Source of the DNA: Dyella sp. A6
GTDB taxonomy: Bacteria > Pseudomonadota > Gammaproteobacteria > Xanthomonadales > Rhodanobacteraceae
NCBI RefSeq assembly: GCF_036320485.1
Contig: NZ_CP132911.1
Location: 1,612,001 to 1,676,000 of the forward strand
Length of the DNA stretch: 64,000 nt
Direction: 5' to 3'
The notes below the pieces were generated by a model. That model was not told the origin of the DNA. It searched no databases and was given only the letters and a program-made list of their open reading frames with translations. The translations under genes and the position numbers were made by a program. Below are positions 1 to 9,727 of this stretch, piece by piece. The stretch's first letter is position 1; the number at the start of each line of letters is the position of its first letter.

Positions 1-871
<871 letters not shown>

Positions 872-887
872 TCAAACGATCGTATGA
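872..887. promoter_or_regulatory. Candidate PsrA-type operator in front of fadH
   Basis: The 16 bases TCAAACGATCGTATGA match the perfect palindrome TCAAACGATCGTTTGA, found at 29868 ahead of the TetR/PsrA-like gene, except for one base. The site ends 12 bases upstream of the fadH start codon, so a bound repressor would cover the translation start region or early transcript. The CAAAC-N4-GTTTG layout agrees with known PsrA boxes. Binding is inferred from sequence. Confidence 0.65.
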
Positions 888-992
888 ATGTGCCGGGACT
901 ACGCGGCAAAAGCAAGTCAATACCAGACTTGTGGACCGGTGGGCATGACGACTGTGGAGATTGCAGGTTGCCGGCTGGGCGCGTGAAATGGC

Positions 993-1256
993 TCAGGTCA
1001 ACAGCTGCCGGGCCAGTTCGATATAGCGCCGCATGGCTTCATCTGCCGGCATGCCGCTGAGCTTTGCCCAGGCTTCGTGCTTGGCGGTGCCGACAAAATC
1101 GAAGAACCCCGGACGGTCCTGGCGAATATCGCCTTCGGCGCCTTGCTTATAGAGCGCGTAGAGCTTGAGCAGGGTGTCGTTGTCGGGTCGCTGACCCAAT
1201 TGCTTGATGTCGGCGACGGCCTGCTCGAATTCGCGGCGGATATCGTTCGTTGGCAA
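993..1256 (-). CDS. Acyl-CoA-binding protein (ACBP)
   Basis: This is an 87-residue protein, the usual length of a single-domain acyl-CoA-binding protein. It is a small four-helix cytosolic carrier that binds long-chain acyl-CoA esters and buffers or delivers them to lipid enzymes. Diagnostic segments are LYALYKQGAEGD (helix 2 and the CoA-phosphate-binding Lys/Tyr region), GFFDFVGTAKHEAW and the C-terminal MRRYIELARQLL helix. It lies upstream of fadH on the same strand with a 133-base gap, so a lipid role fits. No PsrA-like box is seen directly in front of it. Confidence 0.9.
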   Translation of the reverse strand: MPTNDIRREFEQAVADIKQLGQRPDNDTLLKLYALYKQGAEGDIRQDRPGFFDFVGTAKHEAWAKLSGMPADEAMRRYIELARQLLT

Positions 1257-1355
1257 CGGTGGCGGCCGGTGGGACGGTTGGATGGGGCGCGCAGGGCGCT
1301 TGCCGGTTCAGCGACGGGTTAAGATAGCAGACTCTCTGGATATCGCAGGCCCCGT

Positions 1356-2036
1356 ATGAGTCCGAATGTACCCGCTCCGGTAGTGACCATTGATGGCCCG
1401 TCGGGATCGGGAAAAGGGACGGTCAGCCGACTGGTGGCCGATCACCTGGGCTGGCATCTGCTGGATTCGGGAGCGTTGTATCGGGCGGTAGGCTATGTTG
1501 CCGGCGCAGAGGGTCTGGACCTGTCGGACGCCGATGCCGCGACGCGTTGCGCGCAGACCATGAAGATACGTTTCATGGCCTCGCCGGATGGCGGGGATAC
1601 CCGGGTGCTGGTGAACGGTCACGACGCGACCGATGAGCTGCGCACCGAAACTGCCGGTGCGGCAGCCTCGGCGATTGCATCGATTCCTTCGGTGCGTCAA
1701 GCACTTGTGGAGCTTCAGCTAGGCTTTCGCAAGGCGCCGGGACTGGTTGCGGACGGGCGCGACATGGGTACCGTGATCTTTCCCGATGCACCGTTCAAGG
1801 TCTTCCTCACCGCGAGTGCCGCGGAGCGGGCGCAAAGGCGCTATAAGCAGTTGAAGGGAAAGGGGCTGAGCGTTACACTTGACGGCCTTCGGCGTGAAAT
1901 TGAAGCGCGTGATGCCCGGGATGCGTCCCGGACGGTCGCGCCGCTGAAGCCGGCTGCGGATGCGGTGCTGGTCGATTCGACCGGCATGTCGATCGCGGAC
2001 GTGGTCGCCAAGGTTCTTGCTGTCGTGCAGCGGTAG
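1356..2036 (+). CDS. cmk: Cytidylate kinase
   Basis: This 226-residue cytosolic enzyme phosphorylates CMP and dCMP with ATP to the diphosphates in pyrimidine nucleotide synthesis. A P-loop GPSGSGKG sits at residues 14-21. The CMP-binding region contains SGALYRAVG, and [14 protein letters not shown] is the family signature. Length is normal. The next gene is rpsA, the standard cmk-rpsA pairing of gammaproteobacteria. The start gives the canonical N-terminus [14 protein letters not shown]. Confidence 0.97.
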   Translation: MSPNVPAPVVTIDGPSGSGKGTVSRLVADHLGWHLLDSGALYRAVGYVAGAEGLDLSDADAATRCAQTMKIRFMASPDGGDTRVLVNGHDATDELRTETAGAAASAIASIPSVRQALVELQLGFRKAPGLVADGRDMGTVIFPDAPFKVFLTASAAERAQRRYKQLKGKGLSVTLDGLRREIEARDARDASRTVAPLKPAADAVLVDSTGMSIADVVAKVLAVVQR

Positions 2037-2215
2037 TCGTTGCGCGGCGGTTTCGTGCTTCTGCCGCGGCAGAAGATTGTGGTCAACGGTGCCGAGGTGG
2101 TCCCCATGCCGGGGGCTTTTCCGAATCACCCACAACCGGTGGACCGTTCCGCCTGTGCGCATTACATCCGACGGCGCGCATTCGGGTAGACGGTTTTTTC
2201 TCATCTGGAATCAAC

Positions 2216-3892
2216 ATGACTGAAAGTTTTGCCGAACTGTTTGAACAGAGCCAGCAGGCCATCGCCAAGCTGAAGCCCGGCGCCATCGTCACCGGCATCG
2301 TGGTGGAAATCCGCAACGACGTCGTCGTGATCAACGCGGGCCTCAAGAGCGAAGGCATCGTCCCCATCGAGCAGTTCAAGGACGAGAAGGGCGAGTTGGA
2401 AGTGCAGGTCGGCGACGAGGTGAAGGTTGCCCTCGACGCCCTGGAAGACGGTTTCGGCGAGACCAAGCTCTCGCGCGAGAAGGCCAAGCGCTCCATGGTG
2501 TGGGACAACCTGGAAGAGGCCTTCGACAAGGAAGAGACCGTGACCGGCATGATCTCCGGCAAGGTCAAGGGCGGTTTCACCGTCGATATCAAGGACGTCC
2601 GCGCGTTCCTGCCCGGTTCGCTGGTGGACGTGCGCCCGGTGCGCGACCCGGTGTACCTCGAGGGCAAGGAGCTCGAGTTCAAGATCATCAAGCTGGACCG
2701 CAAGCGCAACAACGTGGTGGTCAGCCGCCGCGCCGTCGTCGAGACCGAGTTCTCCGAGGAGCGCGAGAAGCTGCTTGAGCGCCTGAACGAGGGTGCGGTG
2801 GTCAAGGGTGTGGTGAAGAACCTCACCGATTACGGCGCGTTCGTGGACCTGGGCGGCATCGACGGCCTGCTGCACATCACCGACATGGCGTGGAAGCGCG
2901 TGCGTCATCCGTCCGAGGTGGTCAACGTCGGCGACGAGCTGGAAGTGCGCGTGCTGAAGTTCGACCGCGAGCGCAACCGCGTTTCGCTGGGCCTGAAGCA
3001 GCTGGGCGACGATCCGTGGGTCAACATCTCGCGTCGTTACCCGGTGGGCTCGCGCCTGTTCGGCAAGGTCTCCAACGTCACCGATTACGGCTGCTTCGTC
3101 GAGATCGAGCCGGGCGTCGAAGGTCTGGTGCACGTGTCCGAGATGGACTGGACCAACAAGAACGTCAACCCGGCCAAGGTGGTACAGGTCGGCGACGAGA
3201 CCGAGGTCATGGTGCTGGACGTGGACGAGGAGCGTCGCCGCATCTCGCTGGGTATCAAGCAGACCCGTTCGAATCCGTGGGAAGCCTTCGCCGCCATGCA
3301 CAAGAAGGGCGATAAGGTTTCGGGCCAGATCAAGTCCATCACCGACTTTGGCATCTTCATCGGCCTGGACGGCGGTATCGATGGCCTGGTCCACCTGTCG
3401 GACATCTCCTGGCAGGCGTCGGGTGAGGACCTGGTGCGCAACTTCAAGAAGGGCGACGAGATCGAGGCCGTGGTGCTGGCCGTGGATCCGGAGCGCGAGC
3501 GCATCTCCCTCGGCATCAAGCAGATGGAGCAGGATCCGTTCGGCCAGTTCATGGCCAGCAATCCGCGCGGCACGATCGTCAACGGCACGGTGAAGGAAGT
3601 CGACGCCAAGGGCGCCGTGATCGACCTGGGCGATGGTGTGGAGGGTTACCTCCGTGCCAACGATATCGCCAAGGAGCGCATCGACGACGCCACCCAGCAC
3701 CTGAAGGTGGGCGATGCCGTCGAAGCCAAGTTCACTGGCATGGACCGCAAGGGCCGTCAGCTGGCGCTGTCGATCCGCGCGAAGGACGAGGCCGATCTGC
3801 AGGATGCGATGGCCGAGTACGGTTCGGCCTCGGGCGGTGCCACCACGAAGCTGGGTGCGCTGCTCAAGGAACAGCTGAACAAGGCTGACTAA
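2216..3892 (+). CDS. rpsA: 30S ribosomal protein S1
   Basis: This 558-residue protein is built of six S1 (OB-fold) RNA-binding repeats, with recurring phrases such as [42 protein letters not shown] and [22 protein letters not shown]1 binds mRNA on the small subunit and helps translation of messages with weak ribosome-binding sites. The first two repeats form the ribosome-binding N-terminal part. Its own start has only a weak purine tract (CTGGAATCAACATG), as is common for rpsA, which is typically autoregulated. It is followed by a strong hairpin and then ihfB. Confidence 0.98.
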   Translation: MTESFAELFEQSQQAIAKLKPGAIVTGIVVEIRNDVVVINAGLKSEGIVPIEQFKDEKGELEVQVGDEVKVALDALEDGFGETKLSREKAKRSMVWDNLEEAFDKEETVTGMISGKVKGGFTVDIKDVRAFLPGSLVDVRPVRDPVYLEGKELEFKIIKLDRKRNNVVVSRRAVVETEFSEEREKLLERLNEGAVVKGVVKNLTDYGAFVDLGGIDGLLHITDMAWKRVRHPSEVVNVGDELEVRVLKFDRERNRVSLGLKQLGDDPWVNISRRYPVGSRLFGKVSNVTDYGCFVEIEPGVEGLVHVSEMDWTNKNVNPAKVVQVGDETEVMVLDVDEERRRISLGIKQTRSNPWEAFAAMHKKGDKVSGQIKSITDFGIFIGLDGGIDGLVHLSDISWQASGEDLVRNFKKGDEIEAVVLAVDPERERISLGIKQMEQDPFGQFMASNPRGTIVNGTVKEVDAKGAVIDLGDGVEGYLRANDIAKERIDDATQHLKVGDAVEAKFTGMDRKGRQLALSIRAKDEADLQDAMAEYGSASGGATTKLGALLKEQLNKAD

Positions 3893-3905
3893 GAGCCATT
3901 GCAGT

Positions 3906-3940
3906 ACACGGGGCGGTGCATGCGCCGCCCCGTGTTGTTT
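3906..3940 (+). terminator. Rho-independent terminator after rpsA
   Basis: A perfect 11-base-pair stem ACACGGGGCGG / CCGCCCCGTGT with an 8-base loop lies 13 bases after the rpsA stop and is followed by TGTTT. It separates rpsA from ihfB, so ihfB probably has its own promoter or depends on read-through. Confidence 0.75.
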
Positions 3941-3963
3941 CACGTCACGGACATTGGGGACCC

Positions 3964-4263
3964 ATGACCAAATCCGAATTGATCGAGGCGCTTGCACGGC
4001 GTCAGACCCATCTTGCGTTTAGCGATGTCGAGCTGGCGGTCAAGAGCGTGATCGAGCAGATGAGCCACGCACTCGCCCATGGCGAACGCATCGAGGTGCG
4101 GGGGTTTGGAAGCTTCGCCCTGCATTACCGTCCGCCGCGCATGGGACGCAACCCGAAGACGGGTGATGCGGTGGCACTCCCGGGCAAGCATGTGCCGCAT
4201 TTCAAGCCGGGCAAGGAATTGCGCGAACGCGTGAACATGAAGCTGGAGCAGTCGTCGGTCTGA
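3964..4263 (+). CDS. ihfB: Integration host factor beta subunit
   Basis: This 99-residue protein of the HU/IHF family pairs with IhfA to bind and sharply bend DNA in transcription, replication and site-specific recombination. [17 protein letters not shown] is the canonical IhfB start. [20 protein letters not shown] contains the DNA-intercalating beta-arm with its conserved Arg-Asn-Pro, and [12 protein letters not shown] closes the fold. An in-frame upstream start at 3916 would lie inside the rpsA terminator, so 3964 is chosen. Position after rpsA is conserved in the class. Confidence 0.97.
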   Translation: MTKSELIEALARRQTHLAFSDVELAVKSVIEQMSHALAHGERIEVRGFGSFALHYRPPRMGRNPKTGDAVALPGKHVPHFKPGKELRERVNMKLEQSSV

Positions 4264-4290
4264 CGCTGCACCCTCGTACCCGGAACAGGC

Positions 4291-4327
4291 AAGGCAGGCG
4301 GCCACGTGCTGCTCTGCCTTTCTTTTT
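4291..4327 (+). terminator. Terminator after ihfB
   Basis: AAGGCAG (4291-4297) pairs with CTGCCTT (4314-4320) and is followed by the T-rich run TCTTTTT. It stands 27 bases after the ihfB stop. Confidence 0.65.
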
Positions 4328-4418
4328 GTCTGGCCGATATGCCGTCTGACGGCCTGTGGCTTGTGTCGTCCAGCGACGGTATCTGTGCCGCATCATGGCA
4401 ATCGGTTAAAGTCGGCGG

Positions 4419-4679
4419 ATGCGACCGATTGCGATCATCATCCTGCTGCTTTTCATTGCCGTTGGCGTGGTCCTTGGGGCCCTCAACGCCGGTCTGGTGA
4501 CCTATGACTTCGGCTTTGCGCAAGTCCATTTGCCGAAGGGTGCGGCGTTGCTCGGCGCCGTCGTGCTGGGCTGGCTGCTGGGTGGATTGACTGCATGGCT
4601 GGGCGTGTCGTCGGGTCACCGCCGCAAGCAGCGGTCGCAGGCGCGTCAGCGCGACTCCAGGGCTTCGACTGACGCATGA
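4419..4679 (+). CDS. lapA: LapA family inner-membrane protein
   Basis: This 86-residue protein has two predicted transmembrane helices (about residues 3-24 and 42-64) around the motif NAGLVTYDFGFAQVHLPKGAALL, typical of LapA/DUF1049 proteins. A basic tail follows (RRKQRSQARQR). LapA works with LapB at the inner membrane in lipopolysaccharide assembly and control of LpxC turnover. It overlaps the start of lapB by four bases (ATGA), so the pair is translationally coupled. Confidence 0.9.
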   Translation: MRPIAIIILLLFIAVGVVLGALNAGLVTYDFGFAQVHLPKGAALLGAVVLGWLLGGLTAWLGVSSGHRRKQRSQARQRDSRASTDA

Positions 4680-5848
4680 CCGCGATCTACCTGCTGGCGC
4701 TCTTGATTCCGGTGGCGTTCGTCAGCGGCTGGCTGACCTCGCGTCGAGCCGGCGCGCGACGCTCGGGAGCGCGGGTCAGCGAGCTTTCGTCGGATTATTT
4801 CCGGGGCCTGAACTACCTGTTGAACGAAGAACAGGACAAGGCCATCGAGGTGTTCCTGCGGCTGGCCGAATACAACCGGGACACGGTCGAGACCCACCTG
4901 GCGCTGGGAAATCTGTTCCGCCGCCGCGGCGAGGTCGACCGTGCGATCCGCTTGCATCAGTACCTAGTGTCGCGTCCGGGCCTGACCGAAGCCATGAAGA
5001 CCGTCGCGTTGCTGGAACTGGGCGAGGACTACATGCGCGCCGGGCTGCTCGATCGTGCCGAGACGCTGTTTGCCGACCTGGTCGCTATGAATGCCCACGC
5101 GCCTTCCGCATTGCGCCACCTGATCGCGATCTATCAGCACGAACGCGATTGGCACAAGGCGATCGAGCATGCACGCCGGCTGGAGGCGATGACCGGTGAG
5201 GACGAGTCCACCATCATCGCGCAGTTCTACTGCGAGCTGGCCGACCAGTCACGTCAGCACGGCGCACGCGCCGAAGCCCGCGACTACCTTCGCCAGGCCT
5301 TCGATTGCCAGGTCGACTGCGTTCGGGCATTCATGCTCGAAGGTCGGTTGTACGCCGAGGAGGGCCGTCATGCCGAGGCCGTGGATGCATACGAGCAAGC
5401 CGTGAACGCGGACATCGCCTTCGTTCCGGAGATCCTGCCGCCGTTGCTGGACGCCTATGCACGTTCGGGCCAGATGGAACGTGCCGAGCATTTTCTCAGC
5501 GATATCCTTGCCCGCTACCATGGCATTTCGCCGGTGCTGGCATTGACCCGGCTTTACCAGCAGCGCGATGGCGAGAAGCCGGCCATCGAGTTCCTGACCT
5601 CGCAGTTGAGGCAACGTCCGTCGGTGCGCGGACTGATGGCTCTGATCGACGCGACCATGGACAAGATCCAGGGCGAAGCCCGGGAAAACTTCCTGATCCT
5701 GCGGGACCTGACCCGGAAGCTGCTGGAAGGACAGGCCATGTACCGCTGCAGCCGCTGCGGTTTCGGGGCGAAGGCACATCACTGGCAGTGTCCGAGCTGC
5801 AAGAGCTGGAGCACGATCCGCCCCATCCACGGCGTCGCCAACGAGTGA
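4676..5848 (+). CDS. lapB: LapB (YciM), TPR protein with C-terminal rubredoxin-like zinc domain
   Basis: This 390-residue protein has one N-terminal membrane anchor (residues 1-20), a long tetratricopeptide region including LGNLFRRRGEVDRAIRLHQ, and a C-terminal metal-binding unit with Cys358, Cys361, Cys372 and Cys375 (two CxxC knuckles). In E. coli LapB links FtsH to LpxC degradation and so sets the rate of lipopolysaccharide synthesis. Length and domain order are normal. It is coupled to lapA and followed 7 bases later by a polyprenyl-phosphate sugar transferase, so the operon joins lipopolysaccharide control with glycan assembly. Confidence 0.95.
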   Translation: MTAIYLLALLIPVAFVSGWLTSRRAGARRSGARVSELSSDYFRGLNYLLNEEQDKAIEVFLRLAEYNRDTVETHLALGNLFRRRGEVDRAIRLHQYLVSRPGLTEAMKTVALLELGEDYMRAGLLDRAETLFADLVAMNAHAPSALRHLIAIYQHERDWHKAIEHARRLEAMTGEDESTIIAQFYCELADQSRQHGARAEARDYLRQAFDCQVDCVRAFMLEGRLYAEEGRHAEAVDAYEQAVNADIAFVPEILPPLLDAYARSGQMERAEHFLSDILARYHGISPVLALTRLYQQRDGEKPAIEFLTSQLRQRPSVRGLMALIDATMDKIQGEARENFLILRDLTRKLLEGQAMYRCSRCGFGAKAHHWQCPSCKSWSTIRPIHGVANE

Positions 5849-5855
5849 GGCCCTG

Positions 5856-6884
5856 ATGTCGTTGCCGCTGGCGGTAGGGATGGTGCTGGCTTCGCTACTC
5901 GTGTCGGCCGGCCTGGTACGGGTATCGATCGGATATGCGCACCGGCGTGGCATCCTCGATCATCCGGGTTACCGGCGATCGCATAGCTTGCCCACGCCAC
6001 GTGGCGGCGGTATCGGTATCGTGCTGGCTGTGCTTGTCACGGTGCCGGCAGCATTGCTGCTGCCGCCTACGCCCTGGTCGCTGGCCATGTCCTTGGGGCT
6101 GGCCGTGGCATTGCTGCTGGTCGCGCTAGTCGGCTGGCTGGACGATCATCGGTCGCTGCCGGTCCTGCCACGGTTCGGCGTGCAGTTGCTGGCGGCGTCG
6201 CTGTTCTCGGCGCTGCTGCTGCGGACGGGGATGTCCTGGTGGTGGTGGCCGTTCCTGGTCATCGCCGGCGGTTGGAGCGTCAACCTGCACAACTTCATGG
6301 ATGGCATCGACGGCCTGCTGGCGCAGCAGGGCGTATTCGTGACCGCCACGTTGGCGGTGCTGTCGTATTCGGTCGGGCAGGCCCCGTTGGGACTCGCCTG
6401 TGCCTGCTCGGCAGCGGCATGCGCAGGGTTCTGGTTCTACAACCGGTCTCCGGCCAGGATTTTCATGGGTGACGTGGGCAGCGGCAGCGTAGGCCTGCTG
6501 ATTTTCATGCTGATAGCCATGTTGTGGCAGGTCGATCCGAACCTGCTCTGGCCAGGGCTGATTCTCTGTTCAGCCTTTGTCACTGATGCCAGTCTAACCT
6601 TGTTGAGCCGGATGCTGCGTGGGCGCCGCTGGTACACTGCCCATCGTGAGCATCTTTATCAGTGGATGGTGCGGCGGGGGCGGTCGCATAAGCAGGTGGT
6701 TACGATCTATCTGGGGTGGAATCTCCTGATAGCGTCACCGTTGGCATTGACCTCCCGCATTGACCCAAGGATGGCTTTGCCGTTCTGCGTCGTGGCCTAT
6801 CTGGCCGCGGCCGCAACATGGCTGGCCCTGAAGCGCCGTCTGCTGCGGCGTCATGTGCAGGAAGTTCGTCATGTCATTCCGTAA
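5856..6884 (+). CDS. Polyprenyl-phosphate N-acetylhexosamine-1-phosphate transferase (WecA/WbpL-like)
   Basis: This 342-residue polytopic inner-membrane protein has about ten hydrophobic segments. The glycosyltransferase-4 family motifs are present: GWLDDHRSLP (Asp-Asp pair), NLHNFMDGIDGL, RSPARIFMGDVGSGSVG (catalytic Asp region), and a basic loop EHLYQWMVRRGRSHKQV. The family transfers a sugar-1-phosphate from a UDP-sugar to undecaprenyl phosphate, the first step of O-antigen or exopolysaccharide repeat synthesis. The neighbouring WbpM-like dehydratase and galU support an envelope polysaccharide role. Sugar specificity cannot be read from sequence. The next gene starts within its last codons. 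Confidence 0.88.
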   Translation: MSLPLAVGMVLASLLVSAGLVRVSIGYAHRRGILDHPGYRRSHSLPTPRGGGIGIVLAVLVTVPAALLLPPTPWSLAMSLGLAVALLLVALVGWLDDHRSLPVLPRFGVQLLAASLFSALLLRTGMSWWWWPFLVIAGGWSVNLHNFMDGIDGLLAQQGVFVTATLAVLSYSVGQAPLGLACACSAAACAGFWFYNRSPARIFMGDVGSGSVGLLIFMLIAMLWQVDPNLLWPGLILCSAFVTDASLTLLSRMLRGRRWYTAHREHLYQWMVRRGRSHKQVVTIYLGWNLLIASPLALTSRIDPRMALPFCVVAYLAAAATWLALKRRLLRRHVQEVRHVIP

Positions 6885-8769
6885 GTCGATCGGCATCGTT
6901 CATCCCCGAGCGGCCATCGTGCTGCACGACCTGTTGATGACCGCGCTGGCCTGGTGGATCGCCAAGGAACTGCGCTACGCACTGGACCCCGCAGCGCACC
7001 TGCAGTTCGCACGGCTGGAGTTTCCGATCGTGCTGGCGGTGCAGGGTGTCATTTTCGGCTGGACCGGGCTGTACCGGGGGGTCTGGCGTTTCGCCAGCCT
7101 GCCGGACCTTTGGAATATCCTGCGTGCCGTGGTCATGGGTGCGGTCGCCATCTATGTGGCCCTGTTCGCCTATGACCGCCTGACGGGCGTGCCGCGCTCG
7201 GTCCTGCTGCTCTATCCTTTCGTGCTGGCCATGTGCCTGGGCATGCCTAGGCTGCTGTACCGCGTCTGGAAGGACAGCCGCCTGGCACTGTTCCCCAACC
7301 ACGGCGGCCAGCGTGTCCTGATCGTCGGCGCGGAAAGCGCGGGCGAGGCGCTGCTACGCGATCTGCAGCGCGACAGCCGCTTTACCGTTGTCGGTTTCGT
7401 GGACGACCGGCTCAGTCTGCGCGATGCGCGCATCAACGGAGTCCCGGTACTGGGTACGTTGGACCAATTGCCGGATGTGGCACGCGAAGCCGCGGTGCAG
7501 ATGCTGCTGATCGCCTTGCCGGCGGCCACCACCACGCAAGTGCGTCGGGTGGTGGAACTGTGTGATGGTACGGGCCTGCCGTACCGGACCATCCCCAAGC
7601 TGGAGGACGTGGTCGCCGGCAGGGCGCAGATCAATGAGATCAAGGAAGTGGCCATCGAGGACCTGCTTGGGCGCGATGCGGTCGAGCTGGACTGGAGTGC
7701 CATCCGCGAAAACCTCACCGGCCATCGGGTGCTGGTGACCGGCGGCGGCGGGTCGATCGGCTCGGAATTGTGCCGGCAGGTAGCGCGTCTCGGGGCGCAC
7801 TCGCTGACCGTGGTCGAGTCCTGCGAATACAACCTCTACCGGATTACCCGTGAACTGCGGGCGGCCTACCCGGAGATGATCTTTAACGGCGTGCTGGCCG
7901 ATTGCGGCGACGGTGTGGCGATGCGGCACCTGTTTGCGCAAACCAAGCCGCAGGTCGTTTTCCACGCGGCGGCCTACAAGCATGTGCCGATGCTGCAGGG
8001 GCAGCTGCGCGCCGCCTTCCGCAACAATGTGCTGGCCACCCGCACGATGGCCGACCTGTCCGATCGCAGCGGCGTGGACTGCTTCGTGCTGATCTCTACC
8101 GACAAGGCGGTCAACCCGACCAGTGTCATGGGTGCATGCAAGCGCATTGCCGAGATCTGGTGCCAGAACCTGAATGCGCATTCGTCGACGCGCTTCATCA
8201 CGGTGCGCTTCGGCAATGTGCTGGACTCGGCCGGTTCCGTGGTTCCGCTGTTCCGCGACCAGATCCGCAAGGGCGGGCCGGTCACCATCACCCACCCGGA
8301 AATCTCGCGCTATTTCATGACCATTCCGGAAGCGAGCCAGCTGATCCTGCAGTCGGCAGCGCTGGGCCAGGGTGGCGAGATCTTCGCCCTGGACATGGGC
8401 GAGCCGATCAAGATCCGCGACCTGGCCGAACAGATGATCCGGCTGGCCGGCAAAAAGCCCGGTAGTGAGATTCCCATCGTCTACACCGGCCTGCGCGCTG
8501 GCGAGAAACTATTCGAAGAACTGTTCCACCCGCTGGAAAACTACACCGCGACCCGGCACGCCAAGATCTTCCTGGCGCGATACCGGCAGGTTTCGTGGGA
8601 GCTTCTGCAGGCGCAGTTCGTCAAAGCCAACGAAGCCGTGGCCGAGTTCAACGAAGATGCCCTGCGGGATTGCGTTTCAGGTCTGCTGCCATCGTTCCGC
8701 TGGAGCGAGACCGCGCAGCCCGACAACGTGGTTTCGATACGACGTCTTGAACCAGGAGGAAGTGTGTGA
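6871..8769 (+). CDS. Membrane nucleoside-diphosphate-sugar 4,6-dehydratase (WbpM/CapD family)
   Basis: This protein has 632 residues from the chosen start. The N-terminal third has about four transmembrane helices. A Rossmann-like region (RVLIVGAESAGEALLRDL) follows, then the SDR catalytic domain opening TGGGGSIGSELCRQV near residue 287. The active-site segment STDKAVNPTSVMGACKR carries Met where most SDRs have Tyr, as in WbpM-type 4,6-dehydratases. The product would be a UDP-4-keto-6-deoxyhexosamine for surface glycans. Start 6871 is preferred over an in-frame ATG at 6853, because AGGAAG lies six bases before it. It overlaps the previous gene by 14 bases and galU by four. Confidence 0.88.
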   Translation: MSFRKSIGIVHPRAAIVLHDLLMTALAWWIAKELRYALDPAAHLQFARLEFPIVLAVQGVIFGWTGLYRGVWRFASLPDLWNILRAVVMGAVAIYVALFAYDRLTGVPRSVLLLYPFVLAMCLGMPRLLYRVWKDSRLALFPNHGGQRVLIVGAESAGEALLRDLQRDSRFTVVGFVDDRLSLRDARINGVPVLGTLDQLPDVAREAAVQMLLIALPAATTTQVRRVVELCDGTGLPYRTIPKLEDVVAGRAQINEIKEVAIEDLLGRDAVELDWSAIRENLTGHRVLVTGGGGSIGSELCRQVARLGAHSLTVVESCEYNLYRITRELRAAYPEMIFNGVLADCGDGVAMRHLFAQTKPQVVFHAAAYKHVPMLQGQLRAAFRNNVLATRTMADLSDRSGVDCFVLISTDKAVNPTSVMGACKRIAEIWCQNLNAHSSTRFITVRFGNVLDSAGSVVPLFRDQIRKGGPVTITHPEISRYFMTIPEASQLILQSAALGQGGEIFALDMGEPIKIRDLAEQMIRLAGKKPGSEIPIVYTGLRAGEKLFEELFHPLENYTATRHAKIFLARYRQVSWELLQAQFVKANEAVAEFNEDALRDCVSGLLPSFRWSETAQPDNVVSIRRLEPGGSV

Positions 8770-9638
8770 GTAAGCCGTTACGCAAGGTGGTGTTCCCGGT
8801 CGCGGGCCTGGGAACCCGGTTCCTGCCCGCCACCAAGGTCGTTGCCAAGGAAATGCTCCCGGTGCTGGATCGGCCGTTGATCCAGTACGCGGTGGACGAG
8901 GCCGTGGATGCGGGTGCGGACACGCTGGTGTTCGTCACCAACCGCTACAAACATGCCATTGCCGATTACTTCGACAAGGCCTACGAACTCGAGGCCAAGC
9001 TGCAGGAAAAGGGCAAGGACGAACTGCTGGCGCTGGTGCAGGGCACCTTGCCCCGGCATGTGCGCGCGATCTTCGTGACCCAGCCCGAGGCGCTGGGTCT
9101 GGGGCATGCAGTGTTGTGCGCCAAGCCGGTGGTCGGCGATGAGCCGTTCGGCGTGATCCTTCCCGACGACCTGATCTGGAACCGCGGCAAGGGCGCCCTG
9201 CGCCAGATGGCCGAATTGGCCGAGACGGAGCAGGCGGGCGTGATCGCGGTCGAGGAAGTCCCGCGCGAGCAGACCGACAAATACGGCATCGTCGATGCGG
9301 AGCCGGTCGGTGGACGCAGTGCACGTATCCGCTACATGGTGGAAAAGCCCAAGCCTGCGGATGCCCCGTCGAATCTGGCCGTGGTCGGCCGTTACGTGCT
9401 GCCCGGCCGCATCTTCCAGTTGCTCGAGCAGACCACGCCCGGTGCCGGCGGCGAAATCCAGCTGACCGATGCGATCGAAGCCTTGCTGACGGAGCAGGGC
9501 AAGGTACTGGCCTACCGCTTCGAGGGAACCCGCTTCGACTGTGGCAACAAGGCAGGCCTGGTGCGTGCCACCATGCACATGGCGATGCAGGACCCGGTAC
9601 TGGCGGCCACCGTGCGCGAATTCGCCGCCGGACTCTGA
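8766..9638 (+). CDS. galU: UTP-glucose-1-phosphate uridylyltransferase
   Basis: This 290-residue cytosolic enzyme makes UDP-glucose from UTP and glucose-1-phosphate, for lipopolysaccharide, exopolysaccharide and trehalose synthesis. The nucleotidyltransferase signature GLGTRFLPATKVVAKEMLP is at residues 15-33. PDDLIWN and VEKPKPADAPSNLAVVGRYVL are further conserved blocks. The start is GTG, coupled to the stop of the previous gene through GTGA, with AGGAGGAAG just upstream. It is the last gene of the lapA-to-galU run on this strand. Confidence 0.96.
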   Translation: MSKPLRKVVFPVAGLGTRFLPATKVVAKEMLPVLDRPLIQYAVDEAVDAGADTLVFVTNRYKHAIADYFDKAYELEAKLQEKGKDELLALVQGTLPRHVRAIFVTQPEALGLGHAVLCAKPVVGDEPFGVILPDDLIWNRGKGALRQMAELAETEQAGVIAVEEVPREQTDKYGIVDAEPVGGRSARIRYMVEKPKPADAPSNLAVVGRYVLPGRIFQLLEQTTPGAGGEIQLTDAIEALLTEQGKVLAYRFEGTRFDCGNKAGLVRATMHMAMQDPVLAATVREFAAGL

Positions 9639-9652
9639 CTTCCAGTCGCGCG

Positions 9653-9683
9653 CATGCCGGGTACCCTCATAGCGCCCGGCATG
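9653..9683. terminator. Hairpin after galU, possible terminator
   Basis: CATGCCGGG and CCCGGCATG form a perfect nine-base-pair stem around a 13-base loop, 15 bases after the galU stop. There is no clear T-run, so this may be a weak terminator or an RNA 3'-end structure. Confidence 0.4.
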
Positions 9684-9727
9684 TGCAAGTCGACGTACAT
9701 CCTCCGAAGGTCGTAGTCGCAGCTTTC

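Noticed and set aside
2201..3997. Long open frame antisense to rpsA (about 598 codons)
   Set aside because: It is a shadow of the strongly codon-biased rpsA gene; its product is a low-complexity His/Leu/Asp/Val-rich chain with no family match and no ribosome site.
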